The position numbers were made by a program, and so were the translations under genes. This document shows positions 55,230 through 62,645 of a DNA stretch of 64,000 bases, piece after piece (within the stretch, counting starts at the first letter, position 1; every line of letters starts with the position of its first letter). Below the pieces are notes generated by a model. That model was not told where the DNA came from. It saw only the letters and a list, made by a program, of their open reading frames with translations, and ran no database searches. The stretch lies in contig NZ_FOSQ01000001.1 of NCBI RefSeq assembly GCF_900114315.1, forward strand, positions 372,001 through 436,000. Direction: 5' to 3'. Origin of the DNA: Falsiroseomonas stagni DSM 19981 (GTDB taxonomy: Bacteria; Pseudomonadota; Alphaproteobacteria; Acetobacterales; Acetobacteraceae).

Positions 55230-55696
55230 TGCGGCGTCGCCAGGTCGTCCGGGGCCTTCTCGTCACCCCTTTCCTGGTGCTGGCGGGGTGCACGCCGCCG
55301 ACCGGCGAGCAGCAGGCCAGCGCCTTCACCCCCACGGCTTCCGCCGTGGCGACGCGCGCCCGCCAGTCGCGTCGCTTCGACACGCTCGACCAGCGCCTGA
55401 TGATCCAGGCCTCGCTCGGTGCCCTCCAGGACCTCGGCTTCACCATCGAGGAAAGCCAAAGCGAGGCCGGCATCATCGTCGGTTCCAAGATCGCGGGCGG
55501 GCGCATTCGCGCGCAGGTCTCCGTGCGTCCCGTCCCGGGGCAGTCATCCTCGGTCGTGCGGGTCACCTTCCAGCGCATCGTGCCGCGCCCCGGCGCCATG
55601 CTGGCGCTGGGAGAGACGCTGGACGATCCGTTGCTCTACCAGGGCTTCTTCGAACGCATCGCCCAGTCCGCCTTCCTCACCGCGCATGAGATCTAG
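55229..55696 (+). CDS. Lipoprotein, paralog 4 of the local family
   Basis: 155 residues. Twin-arginine-rich N-terminus (RRRQVVRGLLVTPFLVLAGC, Cys at about 20). The shared segment is QSRRFDTLDQRLMIQASLGA then LQDLGFTIEES, followed by IIVGSKIAGGRIRAQVSVRP and VVRVTFQRIV. Closest to paralogs 1 and 5. It is followed 4 bp later by paralog 5. Confidence 0.75.
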   Translation: MRRRQVVRGLLVTPFLVLAGCTPPTGEQQASAFTPTASAVATRARQSRRFDTLDQRLMIQASLGALQDLGFTIEESQSEAGIIVGSKIAGGRIRAQVSVRPVPGQSSSVVRVTFQRIVPRPGAMLALGETLDDPLLYQGFFERIAQSAFLTAHEI

Positions 55697-55700
55697 CCCG

Positions 55701-56123
55701 ATGCCCCGTCTCCCGCGGTTCGCCCTGGCCGCCTGCCTGCCGCTGCTGGCCGCCTGCCAGACGGACAGCCGCCAGCATGTCCTAGCCACCACGAACAGCC
55801 AGCTTGCCCAGCGGGCCATCTCCACCCGCGCCTTCGATACCGAGGATCGCACCGCCGTCTTCCGCGGCGTCCTGTCCGCGCTGCAGGACCTCGGCTTCGT
55901 CGTGGATCGGGCCGACCCTGTCCTTGGCACCGTCTCCGCCACCCGCTTCGGCAATGGCGTGGTGCGCTTCACCGTCACGGTGCGGGCCGGCAATGGCCCA
56001 CGCAGCATCGTCCGCGCCTCCGGCCAGTTGAACCAGCACGAATTGTCGGACCCCGCCCCGTTCCAGCGCTTCTTCGAAGCCCTGTCCCAGGCCCTTTTCC
56101 TCCAGGCCAACCAGATCGACTGA
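55701..56123 (+). CDS. Lipoprotein, paralog 5 of the local family
   Basis: 140 residues. Lipobox LLAAC (Cys at about 19). The core is STRAFDTEDRTAVFRGVLSA then LQDLGFVVDRA, continuing TVSATRFGNGVVRFTVTVRA and GPRSIVRASGQL. Start at 55701 directly after the paralog 4 stop. It ends the run; the amidase gene follows after 79 bp. Confidence 0.75.
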   Translation: MPRLPRFALAACLPLLAACQTDSRQHVLATTNSQLAQRAISTRAFDTEDRTAVFRGVLSALQDLGFVVDRADPVLGTVSATRFGNGVVRFTVTVRAGNGPRSIVRASGQLNQHELSDPAPFQRFFEALSQALFLQANQID

Positions 56124-56202
56124 CACGGGTTTCTGCGGCGCCGGCTATGGCCGGCAGCGGGAGGGCGGCCATAATGGGCCGCAGCCCGCGGAGACCGACC
56201 CC

Positions 56203-57600
56203 ATGACCGAGTTCTGGCGCCTTCCCGCCACCGAGATCGCCGCCCTGGTGCGCGCCCGCCGGGCCAGCGCGACGGAGGTCGCGAAGGACGCCCTCGCGCG
56301 GCTCGATGCCGTGAACCCCGCCCTCAACGCGGTGGTGGATCACCGCCCCGCCGATGTGCTGGCCCAGGCCGCCGCCATCGATGCCGCCACCGCGCGGGGG
56401 GAGGATCCCGGCCCCATGGCCGGCGTGCCCGTCACCATCAAGGTGAATGTGGACCAGGAAGGCTACGCCACCACCAACGGGCTGCGGATCCAGAAGGACC
56501 TGGTCGCGAAGCAGGACAACCCGGTCGTCGCCAATTTCCGCAAGGCGGGCGCGGTGCTGCTGGGGCGCACCAACACGCCCGCCTTCAGCCTGCGCTGGTT
56601 CTGCCGCAACTCGCTCCATGGCCACACGAAGAACCCGCGCGACCCGTCCATCACGCCGGGCGGCTCCTCCGGCGGCGCCGCGGCGGCCACGGCGGCGGGC
56701 ATCGGCGCGGTCGGGCACGGCACGGATATCGGCGGCTCCATCCGCTACCCCGCCTATGCCTGCGGCATCCACGGCCTGCGCCCGACGCTCGGCCGCATTC
56801 CCGTCTGGAATGCCTCGGGGGCGGAGCGTGCGATCGGCGGGCAGGTCATGGCCGTCTCCGGCCCCCTCGCGCGGACCATCGGCGACCTGCGCCTGTCCTT
56901 CGCCGCGATGTGCCAGCGGGATATCCGCGACCCCTGGTGGGTCGATGCCCCCACCGAGGGGCCGCCCGCGCCGAAGCGTGCCGCGCTCTGCGTGCGGCCA
57001 GAGGGCATGCCGACGACGCCGGAGGTCGAGGCCGCGCTGCGCGACGCCGCCCGCCGCCTGGAAGCCGCGGGCTGGGTGGTCGAGGAGGTGGACGTCCCCC
57101 CGCTGCGCGAACCCGCCGCCATCCAGGCCATGCTCTGGCTGGCGGAGAGCCGCCGCGGCCTCAACGCCGCGCTGCACCAGGAAGGCGATGCCGACGCCAC
57201 CTTCATCTTCACCGCGATGGAGGAACTCTGCCCGACGCCGGACATGAACGCCTTCCAGGACGGGCTGCAGAAGCGCGCCTATTTCGTCCGCCTCTGGATG
57301 CAGTTCTTCGAGCAATACCCGGTCGCCATCACGCCCGTCTCCGCGGAGCTTCCCTTCCGCGACCAGTCCGATGTGGAATCGACGGAGAGCTTCCGCCGCA
57401 TCATGGAAGCGCAGCTCACGCAGGTCGGCCTGCCGCTGATGGGCCTGCCGGGCCTGGTGGTGACGACGGGCCTGGTCGGCCGCGTCCCCGTCGGCGTGCA
57501 GCTGCTGGCCGGCCGGTACCGGGAAGACCTGCTTTTCACCGCCGCCGAGGCGATCGAGGCGGCGGGCACCCCGGCCAGCCCCATCGACCCGCAGGGCTAA
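56203..57600 (+). CDS. Amidase-signature family enzyme
   Basis: 465 residues with the Ser-cisSer-Lys catalytic set: Lys in VTIKVNVDQEGY (about 82), and the Ser residues in GGSSGGAAAATAAG and GTDIGGSIRYPAYACG (about 155-185). ATG start and GC-rich codon use match neighbours. The substrate amide is unknown; related enzymes include indoleacetamide hydrolases. Overlaps the convergent DMT gene by a few bases. Confidence 0.88.
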   Translation: MTEFWRLPATEIAALVRARRASATEVAKDALARLDAVNPALNAVVDHRPADVLAQAAAIDAATARGEDPGPMAGVPVTIKVNVDQEGYATTNGLRIQKDLVAKQDNPVVANFRKAGAVLLGRTNTPAFSLRWFCRNSLHGHTKNPRDPSITPGGSSGGAAAATAAGIGAVGHGTDIGGSIRYPAYACGIHGLRPTLGRIPVWNASGAERAIGGQVMAVSGPLARTIGDLRLSFAAMCQRDIRDPWWVDAPTEGPPAPKRAALCVRPEGMPTTPEVEAALRDAARRLEAAGWVVEEVDVPPLREPAAIQAMLWLAESRRGLNAALHQEGDADATFIFTAMEELCPTPDMNAFQDGLQKRAYFVRLWMQFFEQYPVAITPVSAELPFRDQSDVESTESFRRIMEAQLTQVGLPLMGLPGLVVTTGLVGRVPVGVQLLAGRYREDLLFTAAEAIEAAGTPASPIDPQG

Positions 57601-58502
57601 CCGCCCAGCAGCACCAGCACGACGCCCGACACCACCACCAGCGCGCCCAGCACATCGGCGCGCTTCGCCTTCTCCCGCAGGTAGAAGCGGGAGAAGGCCA
57701 GGGTGAACAGGATCTCCACCTGCCCCACCGCGCGCACCATGGCGACGGGGGCCAGGGCGAAGGCCGAGAACCAGCAGGCGGAGCCGAGCGCGGAGAGCGT
57801 CCCGACCTGCGCGGAGATCCGCCAGCTCCGGAAGACCGCCACGAATTGCGCGGGCTCCCGCCAGGCCAGGTAGCCGCCCTGCATCACCGTCTGCATCGCA
57901 TTCGTCATCGCCAGGATCAGCAGCGCCTTGAAGATGAGGTCGTCGCCCGGCATGACCTGGTTCGCCGCCTTGATCAGCACCCCGGTGAAGCCGAAGCAGA
58001 ACCCCGCACCGATCCCGCACAGCGCCGCCGGCTGCGTCACGCCGCGCAGCAATTCGACCGGCGTCGTGCCCCGACCCGCGAGCGAGAGATACAGCACGCC
58101 ACCGACACCAACCCCGATGCCAAGCCAGGCGAGTGGTGACAGATGCTCCCCCAGCAGGATGGTCGCGACGACCGCGGTCTGCATCGCTTCCGTCTTGGAA
58201 TAGGCGGTGCCGACGGCGAAGTTGCGGTAGCCGAAGGCCATGATGAGCAGGTTGGTGCCGAGGATCTGGAGAAACCCCGCCGCCGCGCAGAGCACGAGCA
58301 CGGCGAGCCCGATCACCGGCAGCGAATACCCCATCGCCAGCCCGTATCCCGCCGCCAGCGCCACGCCGAGCGGCACGCCATAGAGATACCGCACCACCCC
58401 CGCCGCATTGACGGAAAGCTGGTCCCGCAGCCGCTGCTGCATGGCCGTCCGCCAGCACTGGAACAGCGCGGCGGCGACGCTGAAGGCGATCCAGGCCGGC
58501 AT
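57597..58502 (-). CDS. EamA/DMT-superfamily transporter
   Basis: 301 residues with about ten helices (AFSVAAALFQCWRTAM, IGLAVLVLCAAAGFLQIL, WLGIGVGVGGVLYLSLAG, VLGALVVVSGVVLVLLGG) in two EamA repeats. Substrate unknown. The ATG at 58502 shares a base with the stop of the enolase-superfamily gene upstream (TGATG). It is the last gene of the minus-strand run with the enolase-superfamily gene and the Bug-type binding protein gene. Confidence 0.85.
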   Translation of the reverse strand: MPAWIAFSVAAALFQCWRTAMQQRLRDQLSVNAAGVVRYLYGVPLGVALAAGYGLAMGYSLPVIGLAVLVLCAAAGFLQILGTNLLIMAFGYRNFAVGTAYSKTEAMQTAVVATILLGEHLSPLAWLGIGVGVGGVLYLSLAGRGTTPVELLRGVTQPAALCGIGAGFCFGFTGVLIKAANQVMPGDDLIFKALLILAMTNAMQTVMQGGYLAWREPAQFVAVFRSWRISAQVGTLSALGSACWFSAFALAPVAMVRAVGQVEILFTLAFSRFYLREKAKRADVLGALVVVSGVVLVLLGG

Positions 58503-59647
58503 CAACCGAGCCTCGGGTCCAGCCAGGGCCGGTCCATGCGCTTCCATGCCGGCAGCGTCGTCGGTGCGAGCGTCACGCCGAGTCCTGGCGCGGTTGAGAG
58601 CCGTGCGGTGCCGTGATCGAAGCGCAGGCTTTCGCCCTGCACGATGTCGAAGAACGCCTCGGTCTCCCCGAATTGGACTTCCAACATGAGAAAATTCGGG
58701 ATGGTGGCGCAGAGGTGGACGGAATGGGCGTGGCACACCGGGCCGGTCGGGTTGTGCGGCGCCATCTCGATCCCCGCGGTCTGGGCCAGCGCGCCGATGC
58801 GGCGGATCTCCTCGATGCCGCCGGCATGTTTCGCATCGGGCATCAGCACATCGTAGCAGCCCGCCTCGACCAGGGGGCGATAGGCGCTGAGGCCCGAGAG
58901 CGTCTCCGCCCCCGCCAGCCGCATGCCGCGGTCATTCGCCATGCCGCGCAGCCGCGTGATCGCCGCGTGGTTCGCCTCCGCCACCGGGCATTCCAGCCAG
59001 AACAGGCCGAAGGGCGCGACATCCCGCACCAGCGCCGCGGCGCCACCGGCGGAGAAGCGCCAATGCGCATCCACCATCACCGCGACATCCGGGCCGACCG
59101 CGTCGCGCACCGCCGCGATGCGGGCCAGCCCCTCAGCATAGGCGGCACGGTTGGCCGGCGTGTGGCCATCCTCCCAGACCAGCGGATCGAAGGGGGCGAG
59201 CTTCACCGCGACGAAGCCCTCGCCGACCGCGCGCATCGCGGCCGCGGCGAAGCCCGCGGGGGTGCGGGGATTCGTGCCGCGGTTGATGTTGGCATAGAGC
59301 GTGACGGGATCATGCAGCGCACCGCCGAGCCAGGCGTGGATCGGCATCCCCGCCCGCTGCGCCGCCAGGTCGCACAGCGCCTGGTCCAGCGCGGAAAGCG
59401 CCGTCGCCGCCACCAGCCCGCCCGGCGCATGCGGCAGGTAGCGCGCGATGCGGTTGCGCGCCCCCGCATCCTGCCCGCGCAGCAGCGCATCCAGCCGCGC
59501 GACCTCCGCCGCCACCAGCGGCTCCTGGTTCGCCAGCGTGCATTCGCCAATCCCGACGAGCCCTTCGGTCGTCGTCAGTTCGAGAAAACACCAGTTGGTC
59601 CTGGGCGTGACGTTGAGGCCGCGGAAGGCGATGCGCTCGATGATCAT
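58502..59647 (-). CDS. Enolase-superfamily enzyme (mandelate racemase / muconate lactonizing type)
   Basis: 381 residues. Visible catalytic features are Lys in GFVAVKLAPFD, metal ligands in VMVDAHWRF, FWLECPVAEAN and LAGAETLSG, the MPDAKHAGG strand, and His in MAPHNPTGP. The reaction (dehydration or epimerisation of an acid sugar, or lactonisation) is not resolved. The start at 59647 is the ATG overlapping the upstream stop. Its neighbour, a Bug-type binding protein, suggests uptake of an organic or sugar acid. Confidence 0.87.
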   Translation of the reverse strand: MIIERIAFRGLNVTPRTNWCFLELTTTEGLVGIGECTLANQEPLVAAEVARLDALLRGQDAGARNRIARYLPHAPGGLVAATALSALDQALCDLAAQRAGMPIHAWLGGALHDPVTLYANINRGTNPRTPAGFAAAAMRAVGEGFVAVKLAPFDPLVWEDGHTPANRAAYAEGLARIAAVRDAVGPDVAVMVDAHWRFSAGGAAALVRDVAPFGLFWLECPVAEANHAAITRLRGMANDRGMRLAGAETLSGLSAYRPLVEAGCYDVLMPDAKHAGGIEEIRRIGALAQTAGIEMAPHNPTGPVCHAHSVHLCATIPNFLMLEVQFGETEAFFDIVQGESLRFDHGTARLSTAPGLGVTLAPTTLPAWKRMDRPWLDPRLG

Positions 59648-60621
59648 CCGTCGATCCTGATATTGGCGCGCTGCGCCAGATCCTTCCACCGCGCGATGTC
59701 GGCCCGCACCCGCGCGGCCAGCACCTCCGGCGCCGAGGCCACCAGATCGCCGCCCAGGGCCCGCAGCCGCGTGCGGACCTCCGCGATTGCGGCCACCCGC
59801 CGCAATTCCGCCAGCATGCGCGCGACGATGGGTGCGGGCGTGCCGGGGGGCGCGAACATCGCGTTCCAGGCCAGCGTCTCGAAGCCCCGCAGGCCGCTTT
59901 CATCCAGCGTCGGCACCTCCGGCAGGTCGATGCTGCGCGTCAGGCTGGTGACGGCAAGTGGCGTCAACTCGCCGCGCTGGATGAAGCCCATGACGTTGAC
60001 GAGGTTGCCGACCAGCACCGGCGCATCCCCCTGCACCGCCGCCTGCGCCATGGCCGGCGCCCCGCGATAGGGGATATGCACCAGGTCGAGCCCCGCCACC
60101 GACTTGAACAGTTCCATCGAGAAATGCGCCGAGGACCCCGGCCCGGCGGAGGCGTAGTTGATCTGCCCCGGCCGCGCCCGGACATGGCCGATCAGCTCCT
60201 GCACGGTCTTCACCGGCAGCACGCGGCTGTTCACCGCCAGCAGGTTCGGCCCCGTCACGAGCAGCGAGACGGGGATGAACGACGTCTCCAGGTCATAGGG
60301 CAGGTCGCGGTAGAGCGCGGCGTTGATGCCATTCGATCCCGCATTGCCCAGCAGCCAAGTGTAGCCATCGCCGGGGCTGCGGAAGGCCGCCTCCACCCCG
60401 ATCCGCCCGCCCGCGCCGCCGCGATTATCCACCGCGACGGGCTGGCCGAGCCCCTGTTCCAGGTAGTGGGAGAAGATGCGCGCCGTGCTGTCATTCCCGC
60501 TGCCCGGCGTATCGGGCAGCAGCAGGCGGATCGGCCTGGCCGGCCAGGCCTGCGCGCGCGCCAGACGGGGCACGGCGAGGCCCGCAAGAGCGGTGGCGAG
60601 AACGGCGCGGCGCTGCGGCAT
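59644..60621 (-). CDS. Tripartite tricarboxylate transporter binding protein (Bug family)
   Basis: 325 residues. A signal peptide ends at RARAQA. Family motifs are PIRLLLPDTPGSGNDSTARI, VDNRGGAGGRIGVEAAF, INYASAGPGSSAHFSMELFK, HIPYRGAPAMAQAAVQG, and MFAPPGTPAPIVARM. No membrane TctA/TctB genes lie nearby, so it may be an orphan binding protein. It overlaps the enolase-superfamily gene (ATGA), a common functional pairing. Confidence 0.93.
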   Translation of the reverse strand: MPQRRAVLATALAGLAVPRLARAQAWPARPIRLLLPDTPGSGNDSTARIFSHYLEQGLGQPVAVDNRGGAGGRIGVEAAFRSPGDGYTWLLGNAGSNGINAALYRDLPYDLETSFIPVSLLVTGPNLLAVNSRVLPVKTVQELIGHVRARPGQINYASAGPGSSAHFSMELFKSVAGLDLVHIPYRGAPAMAQAAVQGDAPVLVGNLVNVMGFIQRGELTPLAVTSLTRSIDLPEVPTLDESGLRGFETLAWNAMFAPPGTPAPIVARMLAELRRVAAIAEVRTRLRALGGDLVASAPEVLAARVRADIARWKDLAQRANIRIDG

Positions 60622-60706
60622 GGTGGTGGTCTCCGGTGGCGTTTCCCGGGGGCGATCATCACCCAGCCCGCCGCGCGCGGCCAGCGCGCCGCGCGCGGGT
60701 CAGGTG

Positions 60707-62122
60707 CTACCGCTTCACCTTGCCCCAGCCCGGATCCTCGACGGTCATGTGCCGCAGGCCGGACCGCTCCAGCATCGCATCCGCCTCCCGCCACGCCGCC
60801 GTCGCGATCTCCGTCGCATCGAGGTGCGGCGTCACGCGGTCGCGCATCAACACCTGGCCGTCCACCACCACATCCATCACGTCATGGCCATTGGCGAAAT
60901 AGACCACGCGCGCGACGGGCATGTTGGCCGGCACCATATGCGGTCCGGTCAAATCCACGGTGATGACATCGGCCTTCTTGCCGACCTCGAGGCTGCCGAT
61001 CTCCGCATCCAGGCCCATGCCCTTGGCGGCGTCGATCGTCACCATCTCCAGCGCCTTGCCGGGCGGGATCATCGTCTCGTCCCGGAAGTGGCGCTGGTGG
61101 TAGCGGATGCACTGGAACATGTGGCGGAACATGTCGCCGCTGCGGTCGGGCGCGGTGGCGTCAGACCCGATCATCACCGTCACGCCATCCTGCATCATCC
61201 GCGGCGCCGGGCAGTAGCCCCGCACGGCCGCGATGGCGGAGGGGTTGTGCACGACGGAGGCACCGGTCCGCACCAGCGTCTCGATATCCGCATCGGTCAG
61301 GTCGGTGCAGTGGCTGTGCCAGCTGTCGGGGCCCATCAGGCCGAACATGCGGTCCGCCATCTCGATGCTGCCCTGGCGATGGCCATCCTGGTGGAACCAG
61401 GCGCCATGCTTCTTGCCGATATCGCGCACCAGCCGCCCCTGGCGCTCGATCTCGCGCACCTTGGCCGGATCGTGCTTCGCTTCCCGGTACACCGGCATCA
61501 GCGTCGCCAGCTTCACGCGGCCCCTGTTGTGCCAGGCTTCCAGCGCCGCGGTGATGGTCTCCAGCTGCTGCTCGAAGGAGACGGGGCGTTCGACGCCATC
61601 CGGCCCCACATAGGGCCGCGGGAAGGGCGGCCGCGTCGGCCCCACCACCAGGATGCTGCGGATGCCGACGGCTTCCGTCGCCGTCGCATGGGCATCGGCG
61701 AAGGCGGGATCATCGACGCGCCCGATGCTGTCGCCGCCGCCCAGCAGCGAGACGCCCGTGGTCACGCCGAAGCGCAGCCTTTCATGCGCCGCCAGCATCG
61801 CCTCCGCCTTCCAGAAGGAGGGGGGGGAGGCGAGGGTGTAGATGATCCGGCACGCCTCCGACCAGGCGGCGCCGTCATTGTTGCCCATGGTCTTGACCAG
61901 GCCATGCCCCGCATGGGCGTGGCCATCGATGAGCCCGGGCAGGATCGCGCGGCCCTTGGCCTCGATCACCGTCGTCGCATTGCCATGCGCCGCGACGACC
62001 TCGGCCGTCGGCCCGACAGCCACGATGCGGCCATCCTTGATGGCGACGGCGCCGTCATCGATGACGCGGCGCGTCGTGTCCATGGTGATGAGGACACCGC
62101 CGCGGATGAGAAGATCGGTCAT
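60707..62122 (-). CDS. Amidohydrolase-superfamily metal enzyme
   Basis: 471 residues, with an N-terminal beta-sandwich (LLIRGGVLITMDTTRRVIDD), metal-binding HxH in PGLIDGHAHAGHGLVKT, mid-chain His in WHSHCTDLTDADI and terminal Asp in MIGSDATAPDRSG. Resembles the AtzA/TrzN/SAH-deaminase branch, so deamination of a heterocycle is plausible but the substrate is unknown. Start at the ATG at 62122, about 50 bp from the DUF559 cassette. Confidence 0.87.
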   Translation of the reverse strand: MTDLLIRGGVLITMDTTRRVIDDGAVAIKDGRIVAVGPTAEVVAAHGNATTVIEAKGRAILPGLIDGHAHAGHGLVKTMGNNDGAAWSEACRIIYTLASPPSFWKAEAMLAAHERLRFGVTTGVSLLGGGDSIGRVDDPAFADAHATATEAVGIRSILVVGPTRPPFPRPYVGPDGVERPVSFEQQLETITAALEAWHNRGRVKLATLMPVYREAKHDPAKVREIERQGRLVRDIGKKHGAWFHQDGHRQGSIEMADRMFGLMGPDSWHSHCTDLTDADIETLVRTGASVVHNPSAIAAVRGYCPAPRMMQDGVTVMIGSDATAPDRSGDMFRHMFQCIRYHQRHFRDETMIPPGKALEMVTIDAAKGMGLDAEIGSLEVGKKADVITVDLTGPHMVPANMPVARVVYFANGHDVMDVVVDGQVLMRDRVTPHLDATEIATAAWREADAMLERSGLRHMTVEDPGWGKVKR

Positions 62123-62170
62123 GGAGTCTCCTGGTCAGTCATTCGTTCGTTCACTCCGGCGCGCTCTTGC

Positions 62171-62210
62171 TCCCTCCCCCGCGCTTGCGGGGGAGGGCCG
62201 GGGTGGGGGT
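62171..62210 (+). repeat. Left arm of a 40-bp inverted repeat
   Basis: A hairpin (62172-62182 with 62187-62197, loop gctt) is followed by ccggggtgggggt. As a whole it is inverted relative to 62594-62633 with one mismatch in 40. Confidence 0.95.
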
Positions 62211-62224
62211 ATTCCCGGCCCTGT

Positions 62225-62590
62225 TCAGCCGCGCGCCGCCATCATTTCAGCGATCACGCGCCGAATATCGCTGACAACGCCATCGGCATTCGCCAGCACG
62301 TCATTGTTCCAGTACCGCAGCACCCGCCAGCCCTGCGCCGCCATCGCCGCATCACGCGTTGCATCATGCGGGCCACTGTGCTGTCCGCCATCAACCTCGA
62401 TGACGAGCTTCATCGCTGTACAGGCGAAATCCGCGAAGTACGGCGGTATCGGATGCTGCCGCCGGAAGCGCACGCCGAGCGCTTCCTGTTGGAGCAACGC
62501 CCACAGCTTCTGCTCCGCTTCCGTCGCGTCACGACGCAGTCGTCGTGCTGTCGCATGGCGTTCTGGCTCTGCGATTGGTGGATGCAGCAT
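62225..62590 (-). CDS. DUF559 (VSR-like endonuclease fold) protein
   Basis: 121 residues of DUF559. Conserved features are RDATEAEQKLWALLQ, FRRQHPIPPYFADFAC (Asp of a PD-(D/E)xK-like site), LVIEVDGGQH and GWRVLRYWNNDVL. The fold resembles very-short-patch repair endonucleases; activity is inferred. The ATG at 62590 is 4 bp from the right repeat arm, whose G-run (gggggt on the coding strand) would serve as the ribosome site. Confidence 0.88.
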   Translation of the reverse strand: MLHPPIAEPERHATARRLRRDATEAEQKLWALLQQEALGVRFRRQHPIPPYFADFACTAMKLVIEVDGGQHSGPHDATRDAAMAAQGWRVLRYWNNDVLANADGVVSDIRRVIAEMMAARG

Positions 62591-62593
62591 CGG

Positions 62594-62633
62594 ACCCCCA
62601 CCCCGACCCTCCCCCGCAAGCGCGGGGGAGGGA
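62594..62633 (-). repeat. Right arm of the 40-bp inverted repeat
   Basis: The stem is 62607-62617 with 62622-62632, loop aagc, preceded by acccccaccccga. It is the inverted copy of 62171-62210 (39/40). Confidence 0.95.
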
Positions 62634-62645
62634 GTGTCTATCCCC

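Larger units (their letters stand above)
62171..62633. mobile_element. Candidate DUF559 inverted-repeat cassette
   Basis: A 463-bp unit: the 40-bp left arm, 14 bp, the DUF559 gene, 3 bp, then the 40-bp inverted right arm. The arms match the solo hairpin at 737-780. The compactness and the nuclease-like gene suggest a small mobile or propagating unit, but no target-site duplication has been checked, so mobility is hypothetical. Confidence 0.5.

Noticed and set aside
55975-58458. An 827-codon minus-strand frame opposite the amidase gene
   Set aside because: The amidase has all catalytic motifs; this frame is a compositional shadow.
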